In this document: positions 45,256 to 55,001 of the stretch, one piece after another
Layout: each line of letters begins with the position of its first letter
Position numbering within the stretch: position 1 is the stretch's first letter
Source: Corynebacterium pseudotuberculosis
GTDB taxonomy: Bacteria > Actinomycetota > Actinomycetes > Mycobacteriales > Mycobacteriaceae
NCBI RefSeq assembly: GCF_002155265.1
Contig: NZ_CP021251.1
Coordinates: forward strand, 558,001 to 622,000
Direction of reading: 5' to 3'
Length of the DNA stretch: 64,000 nucleotides
Position numbers and translations under genes: made by a program
Notes under the pieces: model-generated
Told to the model about the DNA's origin: nothing
Database searches by the model: none
What the model saw: only the letters and a program-made list of their open reading frames with translations

Positions 45256-46440
45256 ATGCGAAACCGCAATCCCCATACCCGTCGTTTGTTTATTACAGCA
45301 GCAATCACAGGGATGGCGGTCTTTGGTTCGCCAAGTGCCGGGGCTTCTGAGGCTGTTTCGCAGCCTGCTCCGGTCTCTGCGTGGGTTAATCAGGTATCTG
45401 AGCAACTTCGTGGCGTCGGTGTAGCTACCCCTCCTGTGGATCCGGCGATGATCGCTTCTGCAGACGCAGCGGTTGCTCGCATGCAAGCTGATGCGGACGC
45501 TTTTAATGCGAATGTTCACGCCGCAGGTGCACAAGCGCAAGCTGCTTTACATCAAATAGTGCGGCCTCAGCAGCCGCAGGCTGTTCACCCGGCGCCAGCA
45601 CCACTTGAAAATACCCAGCCAACGCAAAAAGATGCGCAAGGTCGAACAATCCCCGAGGTGGTAAAGCGGGAAAAGGCCTTTGAGCCGATTATCGATGGTC
45701 CTAATTATCACTGGCGTACGGATCTTCTCTCGCAGTTCATGGCACAACATCCCGGAAAGGTTCTCAACCGAGTAGCCGGTAGCTGGTTTAACTCTCCGGA
45801 TGTTCCAGCTGAATCTTTAGCCGCAGAAAAACGCGGGATCTCTCTGTATGGACCAGGAACCCCTGTGTATGTGGGAAAAAATTCTCTTTGTACTGTCGCT
45901 GCGACAGGACACGATTCCGCAGGGCGTGCGGTAGCTATTACCGCGGGACATTGTGGGGCAGTAGGACAAAGCGTTGAGTCTGCTGATTCTTGGCGGATTG
46001 GACCAAGCGGCACGGTCGCCCTTCGCGGTGATCGTTTGGACTATTCCGTTATTGAGCTTGGTTCTAATGCAGAAGTAACTAATGCGTACAACGGAATTCG
46101 CGTCAATTCTGTAGGAGGGCATAATCCTAATACTGGGGAGACCGCATGTAAGCAGGGAATAGCCACCGGACACTCCTGTGGGCATATCTGGAATAAAGAC
46201 GCGCTAACTTCAATGTCCCAGATTTGTGCGCGGCAGGGTGACTCCGGTGCGCCTGTGATCGTGGGGGATCGCGTGGTGGGAATCGTCAAGAGAGGTGCTA
46301 TTAATAACCAAGCTCTTGCATGCCACACACCATGGCAGGGGCCGCTGTTTATGCCCACGATCTCCACCAATATGGATGCGGTCCTCGCAGACATAAACGC
46401 GAAAAAAGGCGTGGGTGCTGGCTTCACACTAGCAAAATAG
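45256..46440 (+). CDS. Secreted trypsin-like serine protease with long pro-region
   Basis: This is a 394-residue S1 protease. It has a signal peptide with an RR start (RRLFITAAITGMAVFGSPSAGASEA), an Ala/Gln/Pro-rich helical pro-region to about residue 125, and a protease domain. The triad reads AITAGHCGAV (His), RLDYSVIEL (Asp) and ARQGDSGAPVI (Ser). Four other cysteines (NSLCTVA, GETACKQG, HSCGHIW, QALACHTP) suggest disulfides. Similar proteins are common in pathogenic corynebacteria. AAAGGAAG precedes the ATG; no DtxR box is seen here. It stands alone and ends in a strong terminator. Confidence 0.88.
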   Translation: MRNRNPHTRRLFITAAITGMAVFGSPSAGASEAVSQPAPVSAWVNQVSEQLRGVGVATPPVDPAMIASADAAVARMQADADAFNANVHAAGAQAQAALHQIVRPQQPQAVHPAPAPLENTQPTQKDAQGRTIPEVVKREKAFEPIIDGPNYHWRTDLLSQFMAQHPGKVLNRVAGSWFNSPDVPAESLAAEKRGISLYGPGTPVYVGKNSLCTVAATGHDSAGRAVAITAGHCGAVGQSVESADSWRIGPSGTVALRGDRLDYSVIELGSNAEVTNAYNGIRVNSVGGHNPNTGETACKQGIATGHSCGHIWNKDALTSMSQICARQGDSGAPVIVGDRVVGIVKRGAINNQALACHTPWQGPLFMPTISTNMDAVLADINAKKGVGAGFTLAK

Positions 46441-46453
46441 AAAACAAAGCAAT

Positions 46454-46496
46454 AAGGCAGGTTTTGGCTGAAAGAATCAGCTGAAACCTGCCTTTT
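46454..46496. terminator. Terminator between protease and hisN
   Basis: Inverted repeat AAGGCAGGTTT...GCTGA with TCAGCTGAAACCTGCCTTTT, between convergent genes. Confidence 0.8.
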
Positions 46497-46514
46497 GGGC
46501 TTAATACCACGAGG

Positions 46515-47321
46515 CTAAGCACTCGGTTTTTGGGTCTTTGTCCCCAAAATATCCAGTGCTGCGTCATGGAGTAGCGCATTGGAAGCTACCGCACTGCCGC
46601 CGTGCGGCCCTGGCTCACCCGTAAGAGAAGTGAAAGTGCCGCCGGCTTCTTCTACCAGGACGGCTAAGGGCGCTAGATCCCATAGTGAGACTTCCGGTTC
46701 TGCCGCAATGTCTACTGCGCCTTCTGCAACGAGGCAATAAGACCAAAAATCCCCAAAGCCGCGCAGCCTCCACGTGCATTCGGTCAGATCAATAAAGCGC
46801 TGGTCCAAATCCAGGCTTTGCCAGCCGCTCAAGGATGAAAACGATAGGGAGGCATTGTCTAGGTGAGCAATGCGAGAGACCGACAATTTTGTGGGGGTCC
46901 CGCCGTTGAATGTGCGCCATGCCCCTTGGCCGGAGGCCGCCCACCAACGCCGGGCTAGCGCTGGCGCGGTGACCACTCCTACAACTGGGGTGCCGTCGAC
47001 AAGCAAGGCGATAAGCGTTGCCCAAGCAGGGACGCCTCGCACAAAGTTTTTTGTGGCATCGATGGGATCAATGACCCATTGTCTTCCTTTAAATTCCACG
47101 TCACCGCCGAATTCCTCTCCCAGGATGGCATCGTCTGGGTAGCGTGCTGTGATGAGCTCCCGGAGGGCCTTTTCACAGGCGAGATCGGCGTCGCTTACGG
47201 GGGTCATGTCTGGTTTGGAATCTACAACCAGATCGGCTGACTCGAAGCGTGGGAAGGTTATCGCATCGGCAGCGTCGGCGAGTGACAGAGCAAAATCAAG
47301 GTCAGAATCATAAGAAGTCAT
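46515..47321 (-). CDS. hisN: Histidinol-phosphatase, inositol-monophosphatase type (HisN)
   Basis: This 268-residue Mg-dependent phosphatase has the family motifs [23 protein letters not shown] (metal-binding DPIDATKNF) and [19 protein letters not shown]. The form DATKNF, together with the position beside a second IMPase and prfB, matches hisN of C. glutamicum, the missing histidine-pathway phosphatase. It removes phosphate from L-histidinol phosphate. The upstream gene lies 41 bases away on the same strand. Confidence 0.87.
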   Translation of the reverse strand: MTSYDSDLDFALSLADAADAITFPRFESADLVVDSKPDMTPVSDADLACEKALRELITARYPDDAILGEEFGGDVEFKGRQWVIDPIDATKNFVRGVPAWATLIALLVDGTPVVGVVTAPALARRWWAASGQGAWRTFNGGTPTKLSVSRIAHLDNASLSFSSLSGWQSLDLDQRFIDLTECTWRLRGFGDFWSYCLVAEGAVDIAAEPEVSLWDLAPLAVLVEEAGGTFTSLTGEPGPHGGSAVASNALLHDAALDILGTKTQKPSA

Positions 47322-47362
47322 ACAAACCGGCTTTCTAAGACGTCGCGCGTAGAAGGAGCGGA

Positions 47363-48247
47363 TTAATTCGCAGGGGGTAGACCGCGAAGAATCGTTGCGA
47401 TTTCATTAGCAGCCTGCGGATTAGCTGCTACGCACCACGTCACGCCCGCGGCTTCAACCTTGATACACGTGCCGCCTACCCCTTCGACGAGGGCGCGGCC
47501 GGGCAGCCAATCCCAGTCCTGCACAGTGTGTTGGACATAGGCGCCTAAGGTGCCATCGGCAACTCCGCCTAGGTCAACTGAGCCTGCTCCGATCATTCGC
47601 CAACTAAGAAATGCCTGCGCAAGGGAAAGCCACGCGTTAAGCAGCGCTGGTTCCGCGATAAAAGGAGGGTTGAGATACGTCGCCATGCTAATGAGCTCAG
47701 TAGATTTATTCTCTAGCGCTGGCAGGGCTTTGCCGTCGCGGGTGGTGGGGATGTCTTTACCACCAAACCAGGTGTAACCCATTGCAGGTCGGTGCACGGC
47801 ACCGAAACAGACCTTATCCGGGTGGGCCGGGTCGCCTTCTACAAGGGCGAGGGCGGAACACCAATAGTCCGAACCACTCACAAAATTGTAGGTGCCGTCT
47901 ACCGGATCGATAACCCACGTGCGCCCGGAGGTTCCGGGTTTGTGGGTGCCTTCTTCACCTACAATGCCGTCTTCTGGTCGGAGCGCACTGATCACACCCG
48001 TAACAAACTGCTCGGCTGCTCGGTCGGCATCCGTAACCACGTCAGAGAGGGAAGTCTTAAAATCCGTAGATACTCCCTGCTCCCGCATCCGCCACGCCAA
48101 GCGGCCCGCATTGAACACCAGCGCTTGAGCTAAGTGCTCGTCCGAATCTTGATCGTGAGCGATAACAAAAGTCTTGGTGATCGTTGCGATCATGTCAGTT
48201 AGCGAGGAATGTAACGCAGTATCCCGAGGTTGATCCATATTCACCAT
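47363..48247 (-). CDS. Inositol monophosphatase family protein
   Basis: This is a 294-residue second IMPase-like gene. The metal motifs are [35 protein letters not shown] and [28 protein letters not shown] is the classic form, so a sugar- or inositol-phosphate substrate is more likely than histidinol phosphate. ATG 48247 has AAAAGG 5 bases upstream; ATG 48238 is an alternative and the frame is open to 48298. It forms an operon with hisN. Confidence 0.82.
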   Translation of the reverse strand: MVNMDQPRDTALHSSLTDMIATITKTFVIAHDQDSDEHLAQALVFNAGRLAWRMREQGVSTDFKTSLSDVVTDADRAAEQFVTGVISALRPEDGIVGEEGTHKPGTSGRTWVIDPVDGTYNFVSGSDYWCSALALVEGDPAHPDKVCFGAVHRPAMGYTWFGGKDIPTTRDGKALPALENKSTELISMATYLNPPFIAEPALLNAWLSLAQAFLSWRMIGAGSVDLGGVADGTLGAYVQHTVQDWDWLPGRALVEGVGGTCIKVEAAGVTWCVAANPQAANEIATILRGLPPAN

Positions 48248-48346
48248 TGTTGCCTTTTCCCAATGCAGTTGCCAACCGAGGAGGGGGTAACAACACACAA
48301 AAACCGGAACGGTGGGTGCAAAACGGAAGAGGGAGGTGTATCCCGC

Positions 48347-48352
48347 TAGACT
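48347..48352 (+). promoter_or_regulatory. -10 box of prfB, leaderless start
   Basis: TAGACT ends 8 bases before the prfB ATG, leaving no room for a ribosome site. The nearest GGAGG is 25 bases upstream of the ATG and lies before the -10 box. Confidence 0.45.
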
Positions 48353-48360
48353 AGTTTTCC

Positions 48361-49461
48361 ATGCGCCCGGAAATTCTCGCTGCTCTCAACGAACTCGATG
48401 CCACCTTGACCACGATCGAAAAGGTTATGGATCCTGAGGAGCTAGCATCGCGCGTCCGTGAGCTGGAACAACAAGCTTCCGACCCCACGTTATGGGATAA
48501 CCCTGACCATGCTCAGAAGGTGACCACGGAGCTGTCTTCGGTGCAAGCGCAGCTGAAGAAACTCACTAGCCTGCGGCAGCGTATCGACGACATGCCGGTG
48601 ATGTACGAGCTCGCCGAGGAAGAAGGCGACGACACTGAGCTTGCCGACGAAGAACTGGCCGAGCTTACCTCAGAGATCGAATCCCTAGAGGTGAAGACTA
48701 TGCTTTCTGGCGAGTATGACGCGCGTGAGGCCGTGATCAATATTCGTTCTGGGGCAGGTGGCGTTGACGCCGCAGACTGGGCGGAGATGTTGATGCGCAT
48801 GTACGTGCGCTGGGCGGAAAAAAATGATCGCAAAGTTGATATTTATGACATCTCATATGCAGAAGAAGCAGGTATCAAATCAGCGACGTTCGTTGTCCAT
48901 GGTGAATACATGTATGGCCAGCTTTCTGTAGAGCAAGGCGCACACCGGCTAGTACGAATCTCACCATTTGATAATCAAGGCCGCCGGCAGACCTCATTTG
49001 CAGAGATAGAAGTCCTTCCGGTGGTGGAGCAGACCGACCACATTGATATCCCTGACTCCGAAGTGCGTGTGGATGTCTATCGTTCCTCCGGGCCCGGCGG
49101 GCAGTCCGTGAATACTACAGACTCAGCCGTGCGTTTAACGCATATTCCTACCGGGATCGTGGTCACCTGCCAAAACGAGAAGTCCCAGATCCAAAATAAG
49201 GCCTCTGCCATGCGTGTCCTTCAAGCCAAACTCTTGGAGAAGAAGCGCCAGGAAGAACGAGCTGAACTCGATGCCTTGGGTGCAGGCGGCAATGCCTCGT
49301 GGGGAAACCAAATGCGTTCCTATGTGCTGCACCCGTATCAAATGGTGAAAGACCTGCGTACCAATTATGAAGTCAATGATCCCCAAAAGGTCCTCGACGG
49401 AGACCTTGATGGCTTCCTAGAAGCAGGTATTCGTTGGCGTATGGCGCAGCAGGAGCAATAA
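48361..49461 (+). CDS. prfB: Peptide chain release factor 2
   Basis: This is a 366-residue class I release factor for UGA/UAA. The peptidyl-hydrolysis loop is [27 protein letters not shown] (GGQ). The N-terminal helical domain and [20 protein letters not shown] also fit. There is no internal stop near codon 25, so the programmed +1 frameshift that autoregulates prfB in E. coli is absent. It opens the conserved run prfB - ftsE - ftsX - smpB - ssrA, broken here by two opposite-strand genes. Confidence 0.95.
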   Translation: MRPEILAALNELDATLTTIEKVMDPEELASRVRELEQQASDPTLWDNPDHAQKVTTELSSVQAQLKKLTSLRQRIDDMPVMYELAEEEGDDTELADEELAELTSEIESLEVKTMLSGEYDAREAVINIRSGAGGVDAADWAEMLMRMYVRWAEKNDRKVDIYDISYAEEAGIKSATFVVHGEYMYGQLSVEQGAHRLVRISPFDNQGRRQTSFAEIEVLPVVEQTDHIDIPDSEVRVDVYRSSGPGGQSVNTTDSAVRLTHIPTGIVVTCQNEKSQIQNKASAMRVLQAKLLEKKRQEERAELDALGAGGNASWGNQMRSYVLHPYQMVKDLRTNYEVNDPQKVLDGDLDGFLEAGIRWRMAQQEQ

Positions 49462-49495
49462 CAGAGGAGAACCTTGGGGGCGTGGATAAGCAATT

Positions 49496-49969
49496 TTATC
49501 GACGCCGAATTTCGGTTTTCCCTGAATATTTCTCTGCAATCTCCGCATAGTGCTTGCGTTTTTCTTTTGTGCACGAGTCCCACAGCACCCATTTGAGAAA
49601 GACACAATCAATTTTCTCTGGGCATCCTCTTGCCATATCTGGTCGCGTTGTCCCGTAGTAACGGACTAGGCGCAGAAAAACTCGCCATAATCTGATTGCG
49701 CGCGGCACGAGGACCAAGATGATGCGGTCGGCCTCAGCTAATCGACGCTCCTCAGATAAGAGTGCATAGTTGCCGTCAATGATCCAATCGCTATGTGCGT
49801 TGAGAAAAGCCTCTACGGTTGCGGATTCTTCTGCCAAATTCCGTTCCACCCAGCCGGCTGAAAAGTGAATCGAATCAAGATGCAAGACTGGAGCATTCAA
49901 CTGGGAACCTAGGCGGCGGGCAAGCGTCGATTTTCCGCCACCTGAATACCCCATAATGGCAATCTTCAT
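49496..49969 (-). CDS. P-loop NTPase, FlaR/adenylate-kinase-like
   Basis: This 157-residue protein starts MKIAIMGYSGGGKSTLARRLG (Walker A GYSGGGKST), then LDSIHFSAGWVER, DWIIDGNY and ADRIILVLVPRAIRLWRVFLRLVRYYG. That order matches small kinases annotated as DNA topology modulation protein FlaR or shikimate/adenylate-kinase-like. The name is historical; the substrate is unknown. The frame may start at 49987, but 49969 puts the P-loop at its usual distance. It is convergent with prfB and may be accessory. Confidence 0.75.
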   Translation of the reverse strand: MKIAIMGYSGGGKSTLARRLGSQLNAPVLHLDSIHFSAGWVERNLAEESATVEAFLNAHSDWIIDGNYALLSEERRLAEADRIILVLVPRAIRLWRVFLRLVRYYGTTRPDMARGCPEKIDCVFLKWVLWDSCTKEKRKHYAEIAEKYSGKTEIRRR

Positions 49970-50029
49970 CTTTTGAGAATAACCCACGGGTATAGCGCAG
50001 AACGGCAGTTTAGTTCTCAGATCTTGGCT

Positions 50030-51658
50030 TTAGCCATAATGAATAGGAGTTCCGGGGCCGATAGGAATGCCCAGGAAGTACCACACAACAAAGAACAAGA
50101 ACCATCCCACCAGCATGGAGATGGAGTAGGGGAGAGCCAAGGACATGAGAGTTCCCACGCCTGCAGGTTTGTAATAACGCTGGAGAAAAGTCAGCGCTAG
50201 AGCAAAGTAGGGGCTCATGGGAGTAATGATGTTTGTTGGGGAATCGCCTATGCGAAACAGCATTTGCGAGACTTCTGGAGAAACTCCTATGTACATCATC
50301 ATAGGAACGATTACCGGTGCCATAAGCGCCCACTGAGCTGAACCCGATGTGATGGCCAAGTTGAGCGCAGCAACCATCACCACGAGTGCTCCGAATAACA
50401 CGTAGACCGGAAGATCCCATTGCTGGAGTAATTCCGCCCCCTTAATCGCGGTCCACATTCCTAGGTTTGACCATTGAAACCACGCAAGGAACTGCGCAAC
50501 CATAAAAAACAAGACGATCATAGGGATAAGCGTTTTAAGGCCGCGTCCCATGAACTCGGGAATGTCTCCCAACTTTGTAATCGTTTTTGCTGCAACGCCA
50601 TAAACTATGCCTAATCCCAAAAACATCATTGCAATAGGAACCGCGATCGCTTTGATCAAGGGGCTGGACAGTGCCCCTTCTGCTGAATAAAGCGGTGAAA
50701 AGGGAACAAACAGCAGCGCAAAGTATGCGGCAAGCATGAGTACAAAAGCTCCTCCAGCACAGGCCAACGCGCGAGCCTCGCTAGGATGAAGCTCGATTTC
50801 TTGTGCGAGCTCATCATCTGTTTCCTCCCTATGAGGCTGTGCGCCGGGAGAGTCGCCCGCATTATTGGAAAAAGTGAGCGCGGAATGATCGATGCGGTCA
50901 TGGTCTACTAGCTCGCGGGCTTTCTTTTTTATAAAGAGCTCAGTGACCAATGTGATGATCAACGCAAGCACGATGGATGAGGCCACTACAAAGAAATAGT
51001 TTGCAAGGGGAGAAACATGGTAATCCGGATCTACAAGTTGCGCCGCAGAAGTAGAAATTCCGCCCAATAGTACATCAGTGATATTCAGAATTAGGCTGGC
51101 ATTAAACCCCGCCGAGGATGCGGCGAATGCCACCATTGCTCCTACGATCGGTGACCTACCAAGAGCCCGAAAACTCATGGCGCCTAAAGGAATAAGTATG
51201 ACGTAAACGGCATCGGATGCAATAGAACCCGTAACTCCAGCCAGCGCCACAACAAAGGTCAGCGTGCGCGGGCCAACCTTAGTTACCATGGCTCGAATAA
51301 GTGCGCTGATAAATCCGGAGTGCTCTGCTACAGCGACTCCGAGCATAACGGTAAGGATCACTCCGAGGGGTGGAAAAGTCACAAAGTTATTAACCGCCTC
51401 AGTAAGCATTTTGCTTATGCCGTCTTTGGTAAGGAGATTGGTCACGGCAACTGGAGAATTATCCTGGGGATTAATGGCGATCATGCCGGCCTTGGAACCT
51501 AGCCAGCTACTTATGGCTACTAGTCCGGCGAGAATAACAAAAAGCCAGAAGGGATCGGGCAGCAAATTGCCCGCGCGCTCCACGAATCCGAGAAATCCTT
51601 GTGACTTGGGTGGGGCGTCGTTCTTGTTTTCTAAAGTCTGCTCTGAAGTCGTGCTCAT
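50030..51658 (-). CDS. AbgT family transporter
   Basis: This 542-residue membrane protein has about 11 or 12 helices plus re-entrant hairpins. Family text: GFLGFVERAGNLLPDPFWLFVILA, GVTGSIASDAVYVILIPLGAMSF, AFAASSAGFNASL and GDSPTNIITPMSPYF. AbgT proteins import p-aminobenzoyl-glutamate or, as in MtrF and YdaH, export sulfonamides and p-aminobenzoate. The large middle loop is acidic (REETDDELAQEIELHPSEARA). GGAG lies 9 bases before the ATG. It is divergent from ftsE. Confidence 0.88.
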   Translation of the reverse strand: MSTTSEQTLENKNDAPPKSQGFLGFVERAGNLLPDPFWLFVILAGLVAISSWLGSKAGMIAINPQDNSPVAVTNLLTKDGISKMLTEAVNNFVTFPPLGVILTVMLGVAVAEHSGFISALIRAMVTKVGPRTLTFVVALAGVTGSIASDAVYVILIPLGAMSFRALGRSPIVGAMVAFAASSAGFNASLILNITDVLLGGISTSAAQLVDPDYHVSPLANYFFVVASSIVLALIITLVTELFIKKKARELVDHDRIDHSALTFSNNAGDSPGAQPHREETDDELAQEIELHPSEARALACAGGAFVLMLAAYFALLFVPFSPLYSAEGALSSPLIKAIAVPIAMMFLGLGIVYGVAAKTITKLGDIPEFMGRGLKTLIPMIVLFFMVAQFLAWFQWSNLGMWTAIKGAELLQQWDLPVYVLFGALVVMVAALNLAITSGSAQWALMAPVIVPMMMYIGVSPEVSQMLFRIGDSPTNIITPMSPYFALALTFLQRYYKPAGVGTLMSLALPYSISMLVGWFLFFVVWYFLGIPIGPGTPIHYG

Positions 51659-51916
51659 TTCTGGGCTCCGATCTTTGGGAAAGTGATGGGCGCTAGTTTA
51701 ACGTGACTAAAGTGACGCGACTCATAAATTTATAAAAACTTTACTCATGTGGGGTGGCGGGGTGAGGGGGAATCTAAATATGTGCATGTAATTATGCGTG
51801 CGCTCCAGATTGTGCTGTTCGGCATGTCACCCATGACGTCATGTGTGTAGGGAAATTCGTTCCCATTTGTCACAAGCGTTTCAATTGTCACAATGGTTTG
51901 GCTAAGGTGTTCAAGT

Positions 51917-52606
51917 GTGATCACGTTCGACAAAGTCACCAAGTCATATAAAACATCTACGAGGCCGGCGCTGGATAACCTCTCGCTCACTATTGAGAAA
52001 GGCGAGTTTGTTTTCCTCATCGGCCCCTCCGGCTCGGGAAAATCCACCTTCTTGCAGCTCATGATCAGAGAGGAGAACCTCACGAGCGGTGATCTTTACT
52101 TGTCAGATTTTCACGTGAATAAGCTGCATGGCCGGCAGATTAACAAACTGCGCCAGCACATTGGTTACGTCTTTCAGGATTTCCGCCTTTTGCAAAAAAA
52201 GACGGTTTACGACAACGTGGCCTTTGCTTTGGAAGTTATTGGAACAAGGAAAAGTCGCATCAACAAGCTCGTACCAGAAACCTTGGAGATGGTGGGGCTT
52301 TCTGGAAAAGCACATCGTATGCCCCACGAGCTCTCCGGCGGCGAGCAGCAGCGTGTGGCCGTAGCCCGCGCTTTTGTGAACCGACCATTGCTTTTGCTTG
52401 CCGACGAGCCCACCGGAAACCTGGACCCTGAGACCTCCGATGGCATCATGGTTTTGCTCAATCAAATTAACAAGACGGGCACGACTGTTGTTATGTCTAC
52501 CCATAATGCGCGAGCGGTCAATGACATGCGTCGTCGTGTTATTGAACTCAACCTGGGCAAACTCGTGCGCGATGACGCCCATGGTGTCTATGGCGAAGCT
52601 CAATAG
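51917..52606 (+). CDS. ftsE: Cell division ATP-binding protein FtsE
   Basis: This 229-residue ABC ATPase has [13 protein letters not shown] (Walker A), [10 protein letters not shown] (Q-loop), [20 protein letters not shown] (signature), [11 protein letters not shown] (Walker B) and STHNARAV (H-loop). FtsE drives FtsX to activate peptidoglycan hydrolases at division. GTG 51917 begins [10 protein letters not shown], the normal family start; upstream codons (MVWLRCSS) do not fit. A -10-like TAAGGT at 51906-51911 suggests a leaderless or near-leaderless mRNA. FtsX follows after 21 bases. Confidence 0.94.
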   Translation: MITFDKVTKSYKTSTRPALDNLSLTIEKGEFVFLIGPSGSGKSTFLQLMIREENLTSGDLYLSDFHVNKLHGRQINKLRQHIGYVFQDFRLLQKKTVYDNVAFALEVIGTRKSRINKLVPETLEMVGLSGKAHRMPHELSGGEQQRVAVARAFVNRPLLLLADEPTGNLDPETSDGIMVLLNQINKTGTTVVMSTHNARAVNDMRRRVIELNLGKLVRDDAHGVYGEAQ

Positions 52607-52627
52607 GTGCAATAGGTAAGGAACCTC

Positions 52628-53530
52628 ATGAAACTTGGATTTGTATTCCGAGAGGCCTTCCGCGGGCTCGGACGTAACATAACGATGACCATTGCGCTCA
52701 TCATCACCACGGCTATTTCCCTAGCTCTTTTGGCTACCGGATTCCTGGTAACTCACATGACTGAGGCGACAAAAGATATCTATCTTGATCGTGTAGAGGT
52801 TATGGTGCAGTTGGACGAGGATATCTCTGCTAATGACAAAGACTGTACGTCGGATGCCTGCAAACAAGTGCGCCAAAAGCTCGATGGGCAAACAGGCATC
52901 GAGTCTGTAACATTCCGCAGCCGGGAGCAGTCATATCAGCGATTTGTTGAGGTTTTCAAGGACACGGACCCGCAGCTTGTCGCAGAAACATCTAAAGATG
53001 CCCTGCCTGCGGCGTTGCATGTTCGCCTTGTAGATCCCTTGGACACCAAGCCTCTTGATGCAGTTCGCGGCATGGAACAGGTGAGCACCATAGTGGATCA
53101 AGTAGATGATTTACGTGGAGCTACGGATAACCTTGATGCCATCCGTAACGCGACGTTTATTTTTGCGGCAATTCAGGCGGTCGCAGCCGTGTTCCTAATT
53201 GTCAACATGGTGCAAATCGCTGCTTTTAATCGTCGTGAAGAAATTTCGATCATGCGCATGGTGGGGGCCTCTCGTTGGTATACCCAAGCCCCCTTTGTTC
53301 TTGAAGCGGTGATCGCCGCATTCTTTGGTGCTGTGCTTTCCGGCGTTGCTTTGTTTGGCGGCAAGGAATGGGTGGTGGATAAGACACTTAAAGGCCTCTA
53401 CGATTCCCAACTCATTGCGAGAGTAGGTAACTCCGATATCTGGGCAGTAGCTCCTATCGTGGCGGTTATTGGTGTGGTCTTTGCCGCTATCACTGCTCAA
53501 GTCACGCTCCGCTGGTATGTGCGCAAATAG
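52628..53530 (+). CDS. ftsX: Cell division protein FtsX
   Basis: This 300-residue membrane partner of FtsE has one N-terminal helix (ITMTIALIITTAISLALLATGFLV), an extracellular domain with a cysteine pair (DKDCTSDACKQVRQ), and three C-terminal helices around NRREEISIMRMVGASRWYTQAPFVLEAVIAAFFG. The extracellular domain is where actinobacterial FtsX binds the hydrolase RipC. AAGGA precedes the ATG. Confidence 0.94.
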   Translation: MKLGFVFREAFRGLGRNITMTIALIITTAISLALLATGFLVTHMTEATKDIYLDRVEVMVQLDEDISANDKDCTSDACKQVRQKLDGQTGIESVTFRSREQSYQRFVEVFKDTDPQLVAETSKDALPAALHVRLVDPLDTKPLDAVRGMEQVSTIVDQVDDLRGATDNLDAIRNATFIFAAIQAVAAVFLIVNMVQIAAFNRREEISIMRMVGASRWYTQAPFVLEAVIAAFFGAVLSGVALFGGKEWVVDKTLKGLYDSQLIARVGNSDIWAVAPIVAVIGVVFAAITAQVTLRWYVRK

Positions 53531-53636
53531 GGTCGCATAAACCAGGGACGGGAATAAGAATGCTAGCCTTCCGCACCTTCTGGTGTGGAAGGTTTTTGTA
53601 TGCACAAGGCGGGGACAAGGTAGCATCAGTGGCATT

Positions 53637-54128
53637 ATGGCGAAGAAGAAAAAAGCTGCAAACAATAATCCTGTGATAGCGACTAACCGCAAGGCTCGTC
53701 ATGATTACAAGATTCTCGAGTCCTATGAATGCGGCATTGTCCTCCTGGGCACGGAAATTAAATCACTGAGAGAGGGCAAAGCCTCTCTTGTTGATGCCTT
53801 CGCCACTATTGATGAGGGGGAGGTCTGGCTCCGTAACCTCAACATTCCGATTTATTCCATGGGATCGTGGACTAATCACAGCCCTAAGCGGACTCGTAAG
53901 CTGCTTATGCACCGCCGGGAGATTGACTCGCTGATGGGTAAGGTGCGCGATGGCAATAAAACGCTTGTGCCGTTGTCCCTCTATTTTTCCGGCGGGCGGC
54001 TCAAAGTGGAACTTGGCCTTGCCCAAGGCAAACAGGATTATGACAAACGCCAAGACATCAAACGCAGGACTGAAGAGCGTGAAGTGGTCAGGGAACTTGG
54101 CCACCGCGTTAAGGGCATCCACGCATAA
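53637..54128 (+). CDS. smpB: SsrA-binding protein SmpB
   Basis: This 164-residue partner of tmRNA opens with a basic tail (MAKKKKAANNNPVIATNRKARHDYKILESYECGIVLLGTEIKSLREGKASL) and has WLRNLNIPIYSMGSWTNHSPKRTRKLLMHRREID and GLAQGKQDYDKRQDIKRR. ATG 53637 is the family start; 18 further codons upstream do not fit. It lies 137 bases before ssrA, so both parts of trans-translation are adjacent. Confidence 0.95.
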   Translation: MAKKKKAANNNPVIATNRKARHDYKILESYECGIVLLGTEIKSLREGKASLVDAFATIDEGEVWLRNLNIPIYSMGSWTNHSPKRTRKLLMHRREIDSLMGKVRDGNKTLVPLSLYFSGGRLKVELGLAQGKQDYDKRQDIKRRTEEREVVRELGHRVKGIHA

Positions 54129-54264
54129 AACCTCGCCTACAGCTTGTCGACGTCCCCTCGACGGGCATACAAGCAACAGAAGGATTTGAAGCTGCTTCTT
54201 GCTCGGAGTAGGATGATCCGAACTACGGATATGCTGCACAGCATCCCAATCCGTAGCCGCATGA

Positions 54265-54643
54265 GGGGCTGATTTTGGTTTCGACTGCGTAGATTGAGCC
54301 AGGGGAAGCGTGCCGGTGCAGGCTAGAGACCACCGTAAGCGTCGTAGCAAACTGATAAGCGCCGAGAAGACTCAGCGCGACTACGCCCTCGCTGCCTAAT
54401 TTGCAGCGACCTGCGTGTCTGTCAGCCTAGGTTTGTCTCTGGCCTAGTGTCTGGCATCGACTAAGAGACTTGCTGATTCCATTGTGTCAACGGGATGGAT
54501 CGGGACTTTTACCGATGACTGGGCTCATCATCCGGATGTGTTCGTCCTAGCCGGAGAGCCGAGTAGAGATCTATGCGCGAACTGCGCACGGAGAAGCCCT
54601 GGCGAGGTTGCGTAGGACCCGGGTTCAATTCCCGGCAGCTCCA
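54265..54643 (+). ncRNA. ssrA: tmRNA (ssrA)
   Basis: The 5' end GGGGCTGATTTTGGTTTCGACT and the 3' end GGGTTCAATTCCCGGCAGCTCC-A pair as the tRNA-like acceptor (GGGGCTG/CAGCTCC) and T arm. CCA is not encoded (the DNA reads CAA). The tag frame at 54361-54399 gives AEKTQRDYALAA then TAA, with resume codon GCC. Pseudoknot regions follow. It closely resembles the C. glutamicum tag. Confidence 0.95.
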
Positions 54644-54649
54644 CAATTG

Positions 54650-54682
54650 TCCCCGCTCATCATTACGGTGAGTGGGGATTTT
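54650..54682 (+). terminator. Terminator of ssrA
   Basis: Stem TCCCCGCTCA / TGAGTGGGGA (one G:T pair), followed by TTTTT. Confidence 0.85.
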
Positions 54683-55001
54683 TCTGCCTGTAGAACCTAA
54701 GTCGCAAGAATAAAAAGGTGCCCCGAAGGTTTAGGGCATAGGCGACATAGCAATCTCGCAAAAAGATGGTTTTACGCCAGTTTTAAGAGAGTTTACTCAC
54801 ATATTTCTTTATTTGTGAGGACTCCTATAACACACAAACAGATTTTATTATTTCTTCTGCTCAAGCAATGTTTCAACTCAATATGTGTGGGTATTCTGTG
54901 CATAACTGATCGCAGGTTGAGTCACTTGTCGCTGCTCATTGCCTAAAACAAAAATGTTATATTTTTGAATCAAAAGTACGACTAGAGACTGGAGCTTGCA
55001 C
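54683..55001 (+). other. Intergenic region upstream of carbonic anhydrase
   Basis: About 320 bases, AT-rich towards its 3' half. I see no gene and no good match to a DtxR box. The promoter of the carbonic anhydrase should lie in its last 100 bases. Confidence 0.5.
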
